64,000 nucleotides of DNA from Gigantopelta aegis (Eukaryota; Mollusca; Gastropoda; Neomphalida; Peltospiridae): the NCBI RefSeq assembly GCF_016097555.1, contig NC_054704.1:45740016-45804015 (forward strand), given 5' to 3'. The position numbers were made by a program, and so were the translations under genes. Positions 13,056-25,900 of this stretch are shown one piece after another. Positions within the stretch are counted from its first letter, which is position 1. Every line of letters starts with the position of its first letter. The notes beneath the pieces are model-generated. The model searched no databases and was not told where the DNA came from. It saw only the letters and a list, made by a program, of their open reading frames with translations.

Positions 13056-13285
13056 CTGAAAGTTTATTTGTTTAATGACACTACTAGAGCACACTGATTT
13101 ATTAATCGTCGGATATGGATATCTAACACTTGGTAATTCTGACATACAGTTTTAGAGAGGAAACATGCTACATTTTTCTATTAGTATTAAAAGATCTTTT
13201 AAATGCACTTTCCCAGAGACCGGACAGTACATACCATAGCCGTTGATATACTAGTCGTGGTGCTCTGGCTACAGTATTTCATGAG
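13056..13285 (-). mobile_element. tRNA-derived SINE, reverse, head truncated
   Basis: TTTGTTTAATGACACTACTAG, GAGGAAACATGCTAC, AAAAGATCTTTTAAATGCAC and CATACCATAGCCG correspond in reverse to the SINE at 4905-5204. The tRNA-like promoter end is lost after TCGTGGTGCTCTGGC. Confidence 0.7.
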
Positions 13286-13407
13286 GAATAATTCAGGATG
13301 GATGCTTATACAACTTCTGTTTACATAAATAAATCGGAGAACCAAATACACATTAGTTAGTCAAACTAAAACAGACTGTTACTAATACATAAAGTTCAGT
13401 TTCTATG

Positions 13408-13496
13408 AGCCAAATTTAAAAAAGCCTGTTTTTCTTAAACACAGGTGTTTAAGCATTGTAAATGTATGTAGTTAAACAGACTTTGTAAATCCGGCT
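13408..13496. mobile_element. 89-bp hairpin MITE
   Basis: The left end AGCCAAATTTAAAAAAGCC and the right end GGATTTACAAAGTC-like sequence (read in reverse from 13496) are inverted repeats enclosing TTTCTTAAACACAGGTGTTT. Related copies are at 19767-19874 and 54974-55082, and a half copy at 19116-19196. Confidence 0.65.
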
Positions 13497-13602
13497 CTCT
13501 ATGTCTTTAAAACAAGTCAACATGTTCTGTATTACCCTTCACTAGATTATCACACTGTCAATCAACAGTTGTGATTAAAATCTCAAAAGTTTAATAGAAG
13601 TA

Positions 13603-13683
13603 CAGCAAAACCCCTCTAAACTGGACACCCATAAACCAAATAAAAAGGTCAGTTCAAGGGATATCTGGTTTAGAGAGGTTCTG
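13603..13683. mobile_element. 81-bp pogo/Tigger-type MITE with TA target sites
   Basis: Runs from CAGCAAAACCCCTCTAAAC to GTTTAGAGAGGTTCTG, inverted ends of about 20 bp, with TA on both sides. A further end-like motif (CCAGTTTTGAGAGGTTTATTG) at 13740-13760 may be the outer end of an older, larger copy. Confidence 0.65.
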
Positions 13684-13763
13684 TACTATTTAAAAAGGAC
13701 TGAATAATGTTATTTGATGGAATTCTAGTTTACTGTGGGTCCAGTTTTGAGAGGTTTATTGCA

Positions 13764-15974
13764 TATTATGTTTTAGGTGTTTAATTAGTCCATTTAGTAC
13801 ACACAAAATACACATACAAGAAATATGGAATGTTTAGAAAATCTATACTACTCACAATACATTACAATGTTATGCTATACTATTATGCTATACTTCTATA
13901 ATAATTTTTTTTAAAGAGAATTATGTATAATAATTAAAGCAGAAATTCAAAGTGATAATGTAAACAAACATCTACATATTATATACCCTGTAACAGTTGA
14001 CCTCCAAACCACTTTCATCTACATATCAAACCCTAAGTTATCTCTTTCAAGATGCCAGCCTTGAGTGGGCCAGTAAAGAAGTGTACGAACCAAATTATAC
14101 GGTGCAGGGCCACTCAACCAAATTCTCTCTCACTAGCAAACTTTCCACCGATATCCATCGCAGACACAGCTACAGTACAGTGTGCTTGAATCTTAATGCG
14201 ATGCCACATGATACAAGGGTCTCATATGAGAGTAGCTACATGAACAGCTGATTGTGACAAGACAGCATTACAATTTCATCACTTGCAATGTATTTTTATA
14301 TCAATCACTGTGAAAGAGAACAATGAAACAGAACAAATGTTTAATACCGAAGCATATTAATTATCGGCAATTTATCATATGGGTGTCAGGCATAATTATA
14401 GTAACTGCAACATTTTGTCTATGGAAAAAAAGAAGAAACCTGTTGACGGCCTATTATATGTTCTTTCTCAGAGGCAGGATAACACATACAGTACCATAAC
14501 CTCTGATAGATCAGTTATGGAGCACTGGCTGAAACAAGAAATAATCCAATGTATCCACTGAGTGCGACCGATCCTGCAGCCTACTTCATGTCAAACTTAA
14601 ATACATGTATTAACTACATCCCTCTCTTCAATATGTACATGCTGACCTATTTTGTATTAACCTGACCATACACATACCTGTAAAATACAACAACAAATAT
14701 AAATAGCTAAATATTGCCAAAGAGTTAACATTAAATGATATGAATGCAAGCACAGCTAAACCACATTTATACAATATACAAAACCCACGGTATAACTGGT
14801 TATAACAACACATAATCTGTATCTACCTGCACAGCAGTCATACCTTGTAATGAAATCAAACCTAGCTTGGTTTGCATTTTGAAAATAACATGCAATAATA
14901 TATTTGTTGAAAGGGTTATTGTGAGTACCGGTAACTTCAATTTAGTATTGTACTGAACAAAACACCACAAGTTAAAATATTTTATTACTCCAGCGAGCAC
15001 TGGGAAATAAAAATGGATGTTTCTCAGTGAGAAATTATACATCGATGAAATGCACAACACCATTGGACGATTTTGCACTTATAAACCAATGACTTTGTTG
15101 GTACTAAATGTGACGTCATCACGATTTGGCAAACATGTACAATTATCATGACGTCACATAGTTCAATGTGTGCATATATGCCTATCTGTACTATTGTTAA
15201 ATTTGCAATAAAATGTTATTTTAATACAAATCATTACAGAATTATTTTTAACAGATTAAGTAGAATTTTTTTTTTTTTTTAATTACCCGTGAACATGAAT
15301 ATTTTTTTTTATAGCATGACTTAGAACAGTATGCAAAATGGTTTCCATCATTTCTATATATACATGTATGAATATCGAAAATAAAAGGCTTTTAGAGAAA
15401 AAAAAGCTGAGATAATAACAAACTTGGTACCAGTTATTAACAAATTTATGTCCCTCGTGAAATAATTTTCATTTGTCACTTACTAAAGTTTGGGATAAGT
15501 GAAAATTATTTTAATAACTTGTTTATTATCCTCTATTTAACTGCAAATTCAATATAAACCCCTCTCCCTACCAATAACACCTGTACCCCCACCAGCCCGC
15601 CCACATACAATTTTATAATTCACTCTAACCACCATTTTTCGCTAGAACCGTGCAGCAAATATTTAGGCACCACTCCACCATTTATCATGTTACTTGTAGC
15701 AGCTTAATATAGTCAGGTTTAGGTAATACAAAAATGTAGTTCCTCATAAAAGCAATGAATACAACATTCAGAAATCATTCTCTGATGAATACAAATGCAT
15801 CTAGGATGACCTCTAGTATTTAATTAACCCATTGGTTTAAAGTTACTTCTTACTTTTAGGACTAGCTGATAACAATTGTGCAAGTGGTACACTGCCACTT
15901 GTATAAGAGCAACATGGGGTGGTGCTCTAGCATGAAGGAGACTAAGTGAAAAGTTTGGTAGTCAATCTATGCAG
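13764..15974. other. AT-rich intergenic sequence, one SINE
   Basis: Apart from the degraded SINE at 14372-14590 I see no gene, RNA or clear repeat. Several open frames under 95 codons look like chance, with no recognisable protein segment. Confidence 0.4.
14372..14590 (-). mobile_element. Degraded tRNA-derived SINE, reverse
   Basis: GGGTGTCAGGCATAATTATAG, AAGAAACCTGTTGACGGCC, CAGGATAACACATAC and GAGCACTGGCTGAAACAAGA match in reverse order the SINE bodies elsewhere. GACCGATCCTGCAGCC is what remains of the B-box region. Confidence 0.6.
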
Positions 15975-16428
15975 AGCTGTCAACCTGTGGCAATTCTTAG
16001 GCGTGAGACATTTAGAAGTCAGGGTCCAGGGACTGCAGGCTCTTGGTCAGGTATTGGGCTAAGTTTTTTGTTGTTGTTTGTTTAAGTCCAAAATAGAAAT
16101 CTCTTAAAACAAAAATCAAGCGAGTACAAGTTTTACTAATTAATATGGTTAATGTTAAACCATACAAGTCAGTCATCGGTAGCACCCGCAAGTGATTGTT
16201 GGTATTGAACTGAGGGTAGGTTCAATATGTTGTATTATTTTTAATAGGCAATGAATTCAGAGACCTGCATAATCAGCATATAATTCCATTCAGCTCTAAA
16301 ATATAAACCACAATTATAAAATATTTTTATTTTTAGAAAAAATGTGAGATTATAGTTACGTTGTGTAAGGGCGTGATGTCTGTTACAAATGCGTGAGACT
16401 CACGCCAAATGCGTGAAAGTTGACAGGC
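15975..16428. mobile_element. MITE-like element with CTGTCAAC ends and GCGTGA repeats
   Basis: AGAGCTGTCAACCTGTGG at the left and GAAAGTTGACAGGCATG at the right are short inverted ends. GCGTGAGAC occurs near both ends (16001 and 16393), in direct orientation. No coding capacity; the boundaries are approximate. Confidence 0.45.
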
Positions 16429-16910
16429 ATGTCTATGTTGATTTTTTTTTTTTGCAAGGCAGTTGTCAAAAGAAAGTACTACCTAAAACTAGCAGTCATG
16501 TAGCCCTATCAAAAGTGTTATATTTTTCACACAATATATTCTGATTTAGAAATTGTACTGAATTGCATGGAGCAATTAATGGTGGTGTGTTACCTGAACA
16601 GTAACCAAGTGGTACGTAGTAATTTTGTTAAATATTTGCTACTTTATACCCCTATTTAATAAACGAGTAATTTATGCCTGGGATGAAAGACTCATTTAGG
16701 TGGGTTTGTTGTTAACATTCATTTTAAATCAATGAGGTATACTGGTACATTGTCTAGTGATTAAAAATCTTTATAGCTCAAATTAAGGAGAACCAAGTTT
16801 ACAGCTGCAGTCTCACCTATATCTTTTGCTGATGCAAATACAGAGTTCTAGTTTTAGTGAATATCGTCAACTGTCTATATGCAAAGTTCTGTATCTAATC
16901 TCTACCTGCC

Positions 16911-17196
16911 TCAGTGGCGTAGTGGTTAAGCCATCTGACGACAGGCTGGTAGGTACAGGGTTCACAGTCAGGTACCGGCTCCAACCCAGAGCGAGTTCTT
17001 AAGGGTTCAGTGGGTAGGTGTAAGGCCACTACACCATCTTCTCCCTCACTAACTACTAACCAATTAACCCACTAACAACTAACCCACTGTCCTGGACAGA
17101 CAGCCCAGATAGCTGAGGTATGTGCCCAGGACAGTGTGCTTGAACCGTAATTGGATATAAGCACCAACATAAGTTGAAATGAATGAAATGTATCTA
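16911..17196 (+). mobile_element. tRNA-derived SINE with a different body
   Basis: The head GGCGTAGTGGTTAAGCCATC...GGCTGGTAGGTACAGGGTTC resembles the head at 25392 and 48255. The body (AACCAATTAACCCACTAACA, TGTCCTGGACAGACAGCCC) is unlike theirs, and the tail is GAATGAATGAAATG. It therefore represents a second SINE family using the same kind of tRNA head. Confidence 0.7.
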
Positions 17197-18531
17197 ATCA
17201 TTATTTTATACTCAAAATAGTTAAAACATATGTACCATTAGTTGTAACTGCTGTAGACATAATATACATATTAATGAAGAAAGGTATTTCTCCATGCAGC
17301 TTGGTAATAAGATTAATTAAGTTGTAAAATACAGTTTTTAACTATTTTGTATGCAGTGAGAATTCTGTAGTGACTCAAAGCCACACTTCATGGTGTTCTG
17401 AGTGTGCAGCGGAGGGAGGGGGTGTTTGAGAGTTGGAACTCCTTCCTGCTCAATACAAAACATTTTTTTCAATATATTTTTTGGCGGAGTATGACTTAAC
17501 CCCCTATAAACTTCAGTCACCAGTCTAGACCCTCTGTGCAGAAATTCCTGCACATCTGTGACCTAGATTGAAAATAACATTTAAAACAACCAAATGATCA
17601 CATGAAGCATATAAAAGTTGATGATCTATTACGCTGAATGCATACATAATATAGATATACTTGAGATTGCAGCTTTAATACAACAAGATTGCACACAGAC
17701 CAACTCCTAGCATGGCACCCAGGACAGGCTTGGCAATCCTGGCACATACATATACATTATATACCAATATACAACAGCATTTTTATGTATAAATATTTAT
17801 AGCATATATGTTAAATAACTAACTAATACATGCATATACATATGCCACCATGCATTGAGTGGAAGTAAAAGGTACACAGAAATAAACAGACATAAAACAC
17901 TAAAATGTTACCCCTCTGGTTTCTCTTACTGAATCTGCCATAACGTTTGCATTCTGTGTGCATCAATTCAGTTCCTCAGTGATGACATTTTTACCATATA
18001 ACAATTACACAGTTGCAGCCTTCTTGGACCATTGTTAAAATAAAGAAACAAATCTAATTAAATAAAAAATCTTAATTTTTGCTTTTGCTCAGTGGTGTAA
18101 TATGCCAAATGAGAAAACCAATTCATCTAATTAAAAAAAAAAAAAAAAGAAAAAAAAAAGGACTAAACTTAGCAATCTAGTTCTAAAGTAAATGTTATAT
18201 ATTATATGGCTTATATAAGAATTACCAATCAGAATAAATAAAACAAGAAGTGATCAAGTTGTGTTGTATTCAGATCACACACCAACTATATTACAACTTA
18301 ATAAATAAGTTACACAGGGAACACCAATCAGATTAAATATGTACAATACAACATAGATTAAATTTCTGTGAATATACTGTATTTTAACAAATTATCAGTC
18401 CATTTCTCATTATCAATGGCAGGAATATTATTTCAGTCTTGTCAAAAAAATTAACAACAAAATAAATATTATATTCTGTAGTAAATAAATAGAATATAGT
18501 ACAATGAAAACTGCTCCCACAACACTTGTAG
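17197..18531. other. AT-rich intergenic sequence, nothing recognised
   Basis: No gene, RNA or bounded repeat is seen. A purine-rich A run lies at 18131-18160. Confidence 0.4.
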
Positions 18532-19010
18532 GACATATTCAGTGTATTGATGTACGATTGTGTTCTAGGAGGATGATGATGATGATGATGATAACTAGTT
18601 TAACGTGCCCATATACCACTAGGGTTTTGAACACGCCCATCCCGAGTCCGACCTCCGATAAGATCGGTGGCCTGACTCGGGATGTGGGGGGGGGGGGGGG
18701 TTCTAGGGGGGGGGGGGTTCTAGGAGGAAGGAGTTCTGATCACTTTGAACAGACATATTCAGTGTATTGATGTACGATTGTGTTCTAGGAGGAAGGAGTT
18801 CTGATCACTTTGAACAGACATATTCAGTGTATTGATGTACGATTGTGTTCTAGGAGGAAGGAGTTCTGATCACTTTGAACAGACATATTCAGTGTATTGA
18901 TGTACGATTGTGTTCTAGGAGGAAGGAGTTCTGATCACTTTGAATAGACATATTCAGTGTACTAAAGATGATCGTGTTCTAGGCAGGAGTTTCTGATTAT
19001 TATGGATGGA
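18532..19010. repeat. 65-bp minisatellite, about five units
   Basis: Units start with GACATATTCAGTGTATTGATG at 18532, 18752, 18817, 18882 and 18947. The last four are spaced exactly 65 bp and the fifth is diverged. The first unit is split by a foreign insert of about 155 bp, which explains the 220-bp step between units one and two. Confidence 0.9.
18571..18720. mobile_element. Small dispersed element inserted in a minisatellite unit
   Basis: Starts with an (ATG)n run, then TTTAACGTGCCCATATACC, AGGGTTTTGAACACGCCC, TCCGACCTCCGATAAGATCG, TGACTCGGGATG and long G runs. It contains an internal inverted repeat (CATCCCGAGTC with GACTCGGGATG). It interrupts a minisatellite unit after TTCTAGGAGG, so it postdates the array or at least that unit. 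Confidence 0.6.
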
Positions 19011-19115
19011 CGTGCCTGGATTCGTGTATGTTAATAGTTAACTGTCCCATTGAGATGCATGAAAAAGTTTGTCACTATAAAATGCATATCTGGACCTGTG
19101 CTTATAAAACTTTAA

Positions 19116-19196
19116 GGGCCGAATTTACGAAGCCTGTTTTTCTTAAACGTAGGTGTTCAAGCATTGTAAATGTATGTAGTTACATGCGTGTAAGTC
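19116..19196. mobile_element. Half copy of the short hairpin MITE
   Basis: GGGCCGAATTTACGAAGCC, TTTCTTAAACGTAGGTGTTC and GCATTGTAAATGTATGTAG match the left and middle parts of the copies at 13408 and 19767. The right end is missing. Confidence 0.6.
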
Positions 19197-19209
19197 GGAA
19201 AGATTTCTG

Positions 19210-19322
19210 CCCGCACCCCCCCATTTGGGGTATTGAATTAGTGATATCAAGTGCTAGGGTATGGATTCGAACTCCAGACCATCGGGACTGTAGCCGAGCA
19301 CTGTATCCACTCGGCCATGCAG
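19210..19322 (-). mobile_element. SINE head or tRNA pseudogene of Ser/Leu type
   Basis: On the - strand TGGCCGAGTGG (A box, 19307-19317) is followed 34 bases later by AGTTCGAATCC (B box, 19263-19273). TGGCCGAGTGG is the D-arm start of class II tRNAs (Ser, Leu). The spacing is too short for a long variable arm and no acceptor stem closes, so it is not a working tRNA gene. A GTGCGGGC segment beside a C/G run follows, and recurs at 19690. Confidence 0.6.
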
Positions 19323-19620
19323 TGGATCAACAAGTGAGACTGCATTTTAATAGTTTTAAATCTCATAGCGTGTATTTTGACGAATGAACCGAGTGTTTAC
19401 GGAATAAAACGAACCTTTAGTCCCATAATGCCTCATTGTGTCTTCTGTGCTATATTTCTACCAAAAGCACCAATAAAAGCACCGTATTGGAGGAAATTTT
19501 ACAAAGAATAGTAAAAATGTCTAATTTTTCAACGGCAAAACGTAGTGATACTGGATTACGAAATATAAATATTATGTTGCTTTTATAGAACAAAATGTTT
19601 AAAAAGGTATTGTATATAAC

Positions 19621-19641
19621 TAACCCTAACCCTAACCCTAA
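19621..19641. repeat. Short interstitial telomere-like run
   Basis: Three CCCTAA units (AACCCTAACCCTAACCCTAA) beside a long G run. Two-unit versions occur at 50583 and 51653. Too short to mark a chromosome end. Confidence 0.7.
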
Positions 19642-19766
19642 ACTTACACTAATTCTAATAAATATTGTTTGGGGGGGGGGGGGGGGGGGGTGCGGGCGGA
19701 TATTATACCTACAATTTGTATGGTGTTGCCATGGCATTAAAGTCTCAAACTTTATTAACAGTCTTG

Positions 19767-19874
19767 AGGCTAGACTTACGAAGTCTGTTTTTCTAGAACG
19801 CAGGTGTTTAAGAATTGTAAATGTATGTAGTTACATGTGTGTAAGACATAAACAGGCTTTGTACATTTTGCCCT
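19767..19874. mobile_element. 108-bp hairpin MITE
   Basis: The left end AGGCTAGACTTACGAAGTC and the right end GGCTTTGTACATTTTGCCC are inverted repeats around CGCAGGTGTTTAAGAATTG. Same family as 13408-13496 and 54974-55082. Confidence 0.65.
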
Positions 19875-20847
19875 AAACGTTTTACCTGCATGGTGCCTGA
19901 ACTTTACTTTCAATCACTTGTAATTTGTATGGGAAAGTTATGATTCACTGATTCTGCATGGAGCCCAAACAAAACTGGAGGAATCATCAGAGATCAATCA
20001 TGAATGGCACAAATAGTGAACCAAATCCAAGAGTGTTCAAAATGAAAACTTCAGATTTAAAAAGATTTACAATAACACAACCAGCTAGTTAAATACATAT
20101 TTTAAAACATTCCTGCCCTATTAATGCCCCAATAAACTATGACTAGAAAATAATAAACATAAAAATGAAGGATTTGAAAGACCAACTCTCAAAATACAAT
20201 ACATTTTAAAACTATTTTCTTCTTCATAAACATGTAGTTTTTGATAGTAGAATGCTATTAACATTCATGAAATGAATGGTATTCATTTTCAGTATCTGAA
20301 TCCATCTTATATTTATATGTGGAAAATGTTAAAATTTCTCACAACCTCATGTAGCTTTTAAAACTGACATCCATAAATTAGACAATATGATTATCAATAT
20401 ATAAAGGGAGGAGAAGTCACATGACCAAAAGTGCCCTCGACTCCGTGGGAGATTAGGGTTTTTGAGATGTTCAAACCAATCCGTGTGTGTGTGTTTAATT
20501 CACTAAAGGTGAAAGTTATAAATTGAAAATCACACTGTAATTTATTTAAACCGGATAAAATGAAAATCTGCAATCCTAAAACAAACAGGATGATGAAATA
20601 AGAGACATGAATGTAAGAGTATATATGGATACAAACTAAACAACTGTTATCACATTAATCCACATAAAGCATACTACAGTAACCAACAAATGAAATAAAT
20701 CTATAGATACACAAAAAATACTTTCTTCAAATAAAAAGTACACCTGATAAAGAAATATATTAATTAATAATAAACAATAACAAAAAATGCAGCAATAACA
20801 GAGCGTATAAAATATGTGGATTTAACTGAGGTGGATTAAGCCAGTTT
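19875..20847 (-). other. LMBRD2 3' flank, probable 3' UTR
   Basis: Follows the LMBRD2 stop on the - strand. An AATAAA on that strand lies at 20546-20541 but lacks a clear GU-rich element after it, so the mRNA end is not settled. Nothing else is recognised. Confidence 0.35.
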
Positions 20848-22880
20848 TCATATATCGTCAAATATTCCCTTAGGTGGCCTGGTGGCCGACCGAGACGATG
20901 TGAATCGTGAAGACTGGGGTCTAGACTGGTATCCGGGCAGGTCTGACCGGTCTTCTGTGTAATCGACAGGCTCAGCTTGTCGCAGCAGCTCGGTACGGTC
21001 GTTTTCATCAGGGCTTCTCGGAACCATGTATTTACCTGCAATCATAAAATACACTTTTATTTTTAATGGAGCCCTCCACCCCCCAAAAAGATACATCATC
21101 TTGTCTATGAATTTTTTTCTCTCAATAAAACATCTTGAAAGTATGTATATACCTGAATAATTCTTTGAAAAAAAAGAGTTTTAATGAGATTTAATTAAAG
21201 CTGCTACCTCAGCATCAGCAGTAACATTGTGTACTACCGCAAAACACAAACACAATGGATTGGATCAACATAACATGTCTATCACCATTTTTAATTCATT
21301 ATACCACTAAACAGATTAGAAGTGACTTGTTCTTTTAGAGTTAGATTTATTTATTTTAAAGGCTTAAATATTTAAATGTTCTAAGGATTACAGCTTTAGA
21401 GATTTTAAAAATTCTATTTGTGTATAAACTGTGTTCATATTACTGCGAAGTAATCTGCACTGATTTGTCATCTGGATCTTTCACAGAGGTTATATATCCT
21501 AAACTGCTACCTCTTGATTCCTTAACTTTGTAGATTTGTTATTAAAGAGCATGTGTCATACAGATGCTATAAACTGTTTTACTACCTCTGATTTCTGAAT
21601 TGCGTGGAATGTCTCTGGCGACTGCAGTAGAGGATGAGGATCCATCACCAAACCGCTCAGTCCACTGCTTTCTGCGAGCCTCTCCATCAGCCTTGCGTTC
21701 TTGTCTACGCTTTTCTGGAAAACAATTTCAAGAAGGAATATGTAGATTCATGAAAGACTGATAAAATGTTCTGGTCTAAAGACATGTACAATTCAACAGA
21801 AGTTTTGAATGTAAATATAATGTATTTTCATTCCTATCTAAAGCAACTGGAAAATTGTTTTTTATATAAAGTGCAATGAATGAGTAACTCACTGGGACAA
21901 ATATAAGTATTATGTTATTTTTCACCCACTGACAACATATTTACAAAAATACTAAATTTGTATCTGCCAAAAATGTCAAAGGGACATTCCTGAGTTTGCT
22001 CCATTGTAAGATGTTTCCGACTAATAAAATATTTCTACGCTTAAACTTACATGTTAAATATATTTTCTTGTTTAGAATATAAGTGTCTGTATATTCAATG
22101 TGTTTCTTGTCATCTTAATATTCGTAAGAAGCCCAAACTGGATTTTGTCTTCAAATAATTTCGTATGTATAAAGAAAACATATTTTAGGAATTAAAATAA
22201 AATTTAACCTAGTACAAATATTACAACGATCAGAAACAGCTTTAAATATGCAGCCACTAATATTTTATGGTGAAAAATATATTTGATATGTAATTACAGT
22301 CATCAAAAAGTCTCTGTTAGTAGATAACATCTTAAAAATTGCAGCAAACTCAGGAATGTCCCTTTAACTATTTTTTGTTTAGTAGTTGCAATGAAGAGTT
22401 GACAAAGTAGATATTATATTAACAATATATTACCTTCTTTAGCAAATAGAAAAGCTTTGCAACTTTTACAAACAGGTTTGACTGGCAACATTATTCCCAA
22501 ATAAGACTTGAAATGGTTACACAAACTTTAAAAAATTCCAAATTCTAATTGATTTGATTCCAAATTCCAATTGTTTTGACTAACCTTAAATTTCAAACAA
22601 TGTATAGTATACAATATGCCAAAAAAAAAACCCAACCCTCTTTTTTTAATTAACCCCTTCTAAATTTAACACAGATGCTTTATTTGATTATGAACAAATG
22701 TATGTTATTTTGGATGTTTGTATCCGATTGACATATATTTGTTATGACACCTATAATAAACCTATTATCTTTTGTACTGGAACAGAATGTTCATAATATA
22801 TCTTTGAAAGCAGCAGGAGGCTGTTTGAGAAATGTTATAGCTGCAAAACATCACTGCCTGCCACCTATCAAAGAACACTC

Positions 22881-22917
<37 letters not shown>

Positions 22918-25900
22918 TTAAACATTATACTCAGTCATGAAATGAGCATAGGTTTACAGGCTCCCATTTTTGTAGGGGGAGGGCAGGCTGGTTTTTGCCT
23001 GAATTAAACAAAAATGTCTGAATCTGGATAACAAAGTTTTTTCATATTGGCATTACTGTGAAACAGCCATATATATGTAGGGTTGCAAACGAATCACTAC
23101 ACATTTTTACATGAATTACAACTAATTTTGTAAGTAGAATTATGGAAATACATGGTAAAAAGGCCACAGGTTAGCACATTTTGTCCAAATTTGAGGATTG
23201 GCACCAACACGAGGGGGGCAGTTGCCACCCCTGCCTCATACACTTAAATGGTGTGGTGAAACATTTTACTCATTCATCAAATGCAGGCCTTTGGATTTCA
23301 TGGTATCGATTGTTTCCAGTACCGTGTCGGTAAAAATCACGGAACCGAAATTACGTTTCCCATGATTATTATATCGAGTACGACTATTCAATGAAAATAA
23401 TATATATTTTAATAAAACAGTTTCTGATGGGTTACAAGACATGGAACCCAGTGTATAATTTGGTTTAAAAAATATTATAAGTGTCATAAGGACTCCCTGT
23501 TTGCAAATCTTGAGAACCCGTCACCAATCAAGTGAGTCCTGCCATGCGTCTCCAGTAGAACAGAAGATAAGCTAAATGTTTTGCATGAAACCATGAAAAA
23601 GATCGCTATTCAAGACTGTGGTTTCCCAGGATTTTGAGATATATGTTGACTGTGTCATTTCAAAGAATCAATGTAATTTGTACAAATAGTTTTTACAAGC
23701 CATGTGGGCGTGTATGCTAGCCAAGCAAGAGAGTGCTATATGATTTTTGCAAGCCATGGGCTCCCGGACTCTCCTCAAAATTGCACACTAGAACCGAAAA
23801 AGAGTTTCCCATGAAATTTGAAATCCTATGGCCTGGAAATGAGAACTCACCTCTTCTGACTAACTCAGCCCCTTCGTCCATAAGTTCCTGGGTCATGTCA
23901 TCATCCCCAATAAACTGCTGGAATCCGAGGAAACTCAGACACCGGCTGCCCAGACTGAAGTAGGTGCAGAAACACAGCAGGACTATCAAGATTGGGAAGT
24001 AGATGTTGAAACCGTTAGCAATAAAAGATATCACGTCCATGTGTCCCATGATCTGAAATAAAAATAATAATTCTTCCAGTCTTGTTCACCTAATATGACT
24101 GTCAGTGGATCTCACTCATATTAAATGAAAAACTCACACACAGAGAGAGTATTATGAATGTTCTATTTTAATGTTACATCCAAGGCTGTATGGTTATGTG
24201 CCGATAAAAGACCCTTGCTATTAATCTAAAAAGAGTAACACATAAAATGTAACAGCAGGTTTTTCCTTTCTCTCCAAGTTTTATAATTATCATGTTCAAT
24301 ATCTAACACTAAGGTGTCATTAAAAATTATAAATAAAAACATTTGTGTTTTTTCCATGTCTGTTTCTTAAAGTCTGAAAACATTTGGTTATAAAACCTGT
24401 TATTTTCTCTCTTTTTTTTGGGGGGGGGGGGGGGGGGGGGGGGAAGGGGGTATGTATAATGAAATGTTACATCTACCAAAACCATAATAAATCCTCTCTA
24501 TTTTGGAATGCGGAAAGGAAATTAACCTCAGCACATTTTTATCATTGACTATTTGGTGCCTGACATGGTTATTTCAACATCTGGTTGACACAGAGAGGAA
24601 ACCTGCTGCTGCCACATTGGCTATTCCTACCAATAAAGCAACAAGAGTTCTGTTATATGCACTTCCCCATAGTCTACACAGTAAATACTAATATACTAGT
24701 CATCGGGCACTGGATAGGATGGTAGCAAAAACCTAAGTCGAATTAGGGCAATTGATCCTGCAAGCTATCACATCTCAGGCAAGCACTCTACCACTGAATT
24801 GTAGTTCATCCTATTTTTGAATGGATACAAAACGCTAAATTATACCCTGTTTTCAAATGAAAATTTTTAACACATTGCCATTACTGCATACATATAAAAT
24901 ATATTATGTAATATTTTACTGGTATTATCACTCACCTGAGTATAAGATGTCTCCACTTGATTGTTTACAGACGTCACATGGCTGTCAAGGTGAATCAATC
25001 CAAGGAAATTCAAGCACATGGGCGGAGTCAATCGGCATAACATCCTGTCAATAAAAACCACAATGGTGTGTTTGAGTATACATGCACATGTGTGTGTGTG
25101 TGTATGAGTGTGTGTGCGTGTGTGTGTGTGTGTGCATGTATGAGTATGTGTGTAAAGGAATAACATTATTATTTAGTACTTTCCTATAAAGCAGCACATC
25201 AAGGCATTACAAAAGTTATCACCACACATGTATAAGTGCATAAAAACAAAAGTAAATTTGCTTCTAAACAAAATATGAAATCAACCTACACAAACACAGA
25301 TACCTGTAGACCTAAATGCAGTTGTAAAAATATTAAAACAAACATCATTTAATGCCCAAGGCAATATATATATGCATCCATTCTCCTATCTACCGGCCTC
25401 GGTGGGGTCGTGGTTAGGCCATCGGTCAACAGGCTGGTAGGTACTGGGTTCGGATCCCAGTTGAGGCATGGGATTTTTAATCCAGATATCGACTCCAAAG
25501 CCTGAGTGAGTGCTCCGCAAGGCTCAATGGGTAGGTGTAAACCACTTGCACCGACCAGTGATCCATAACTGGTTCAACAAAGGCCATGGTTTGTGCTATC
25601 CTGCCTGTGGGAAGTGCAAATAAAAGATCCCTTGCTGCTAATCGGAAAGAGTAGCCCATGAAGTGGCGACAGCGGGTTTCCTCTCAGGATCTGTGTGATC
25701 CGTAATCATATGTCTGACACCATATAACCGTAAATAAAATGTGTTGAGTGGGACATTAAATAAAACATTTCTTTCTTTTTTTCCAACCTCATATCTGATA
25801 TTTCAACCAGCACTTGACATATTTCTTACATTATTAATCACTCACAACATATTTCTTACATTATTAATCACTCACAACATATTTCTTGCATTATTAATCA

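Noticed and set aside
18532-19010. CRISPR-like spaced repeats
   Set aside because: Units are contiguous 65-bp repeats with no unique spacers, in a eukaryotic genome.
19621-19641. Telomere or chromosome end
   Set aside because: Only three CCCTAA units with normal sequence on both sides.
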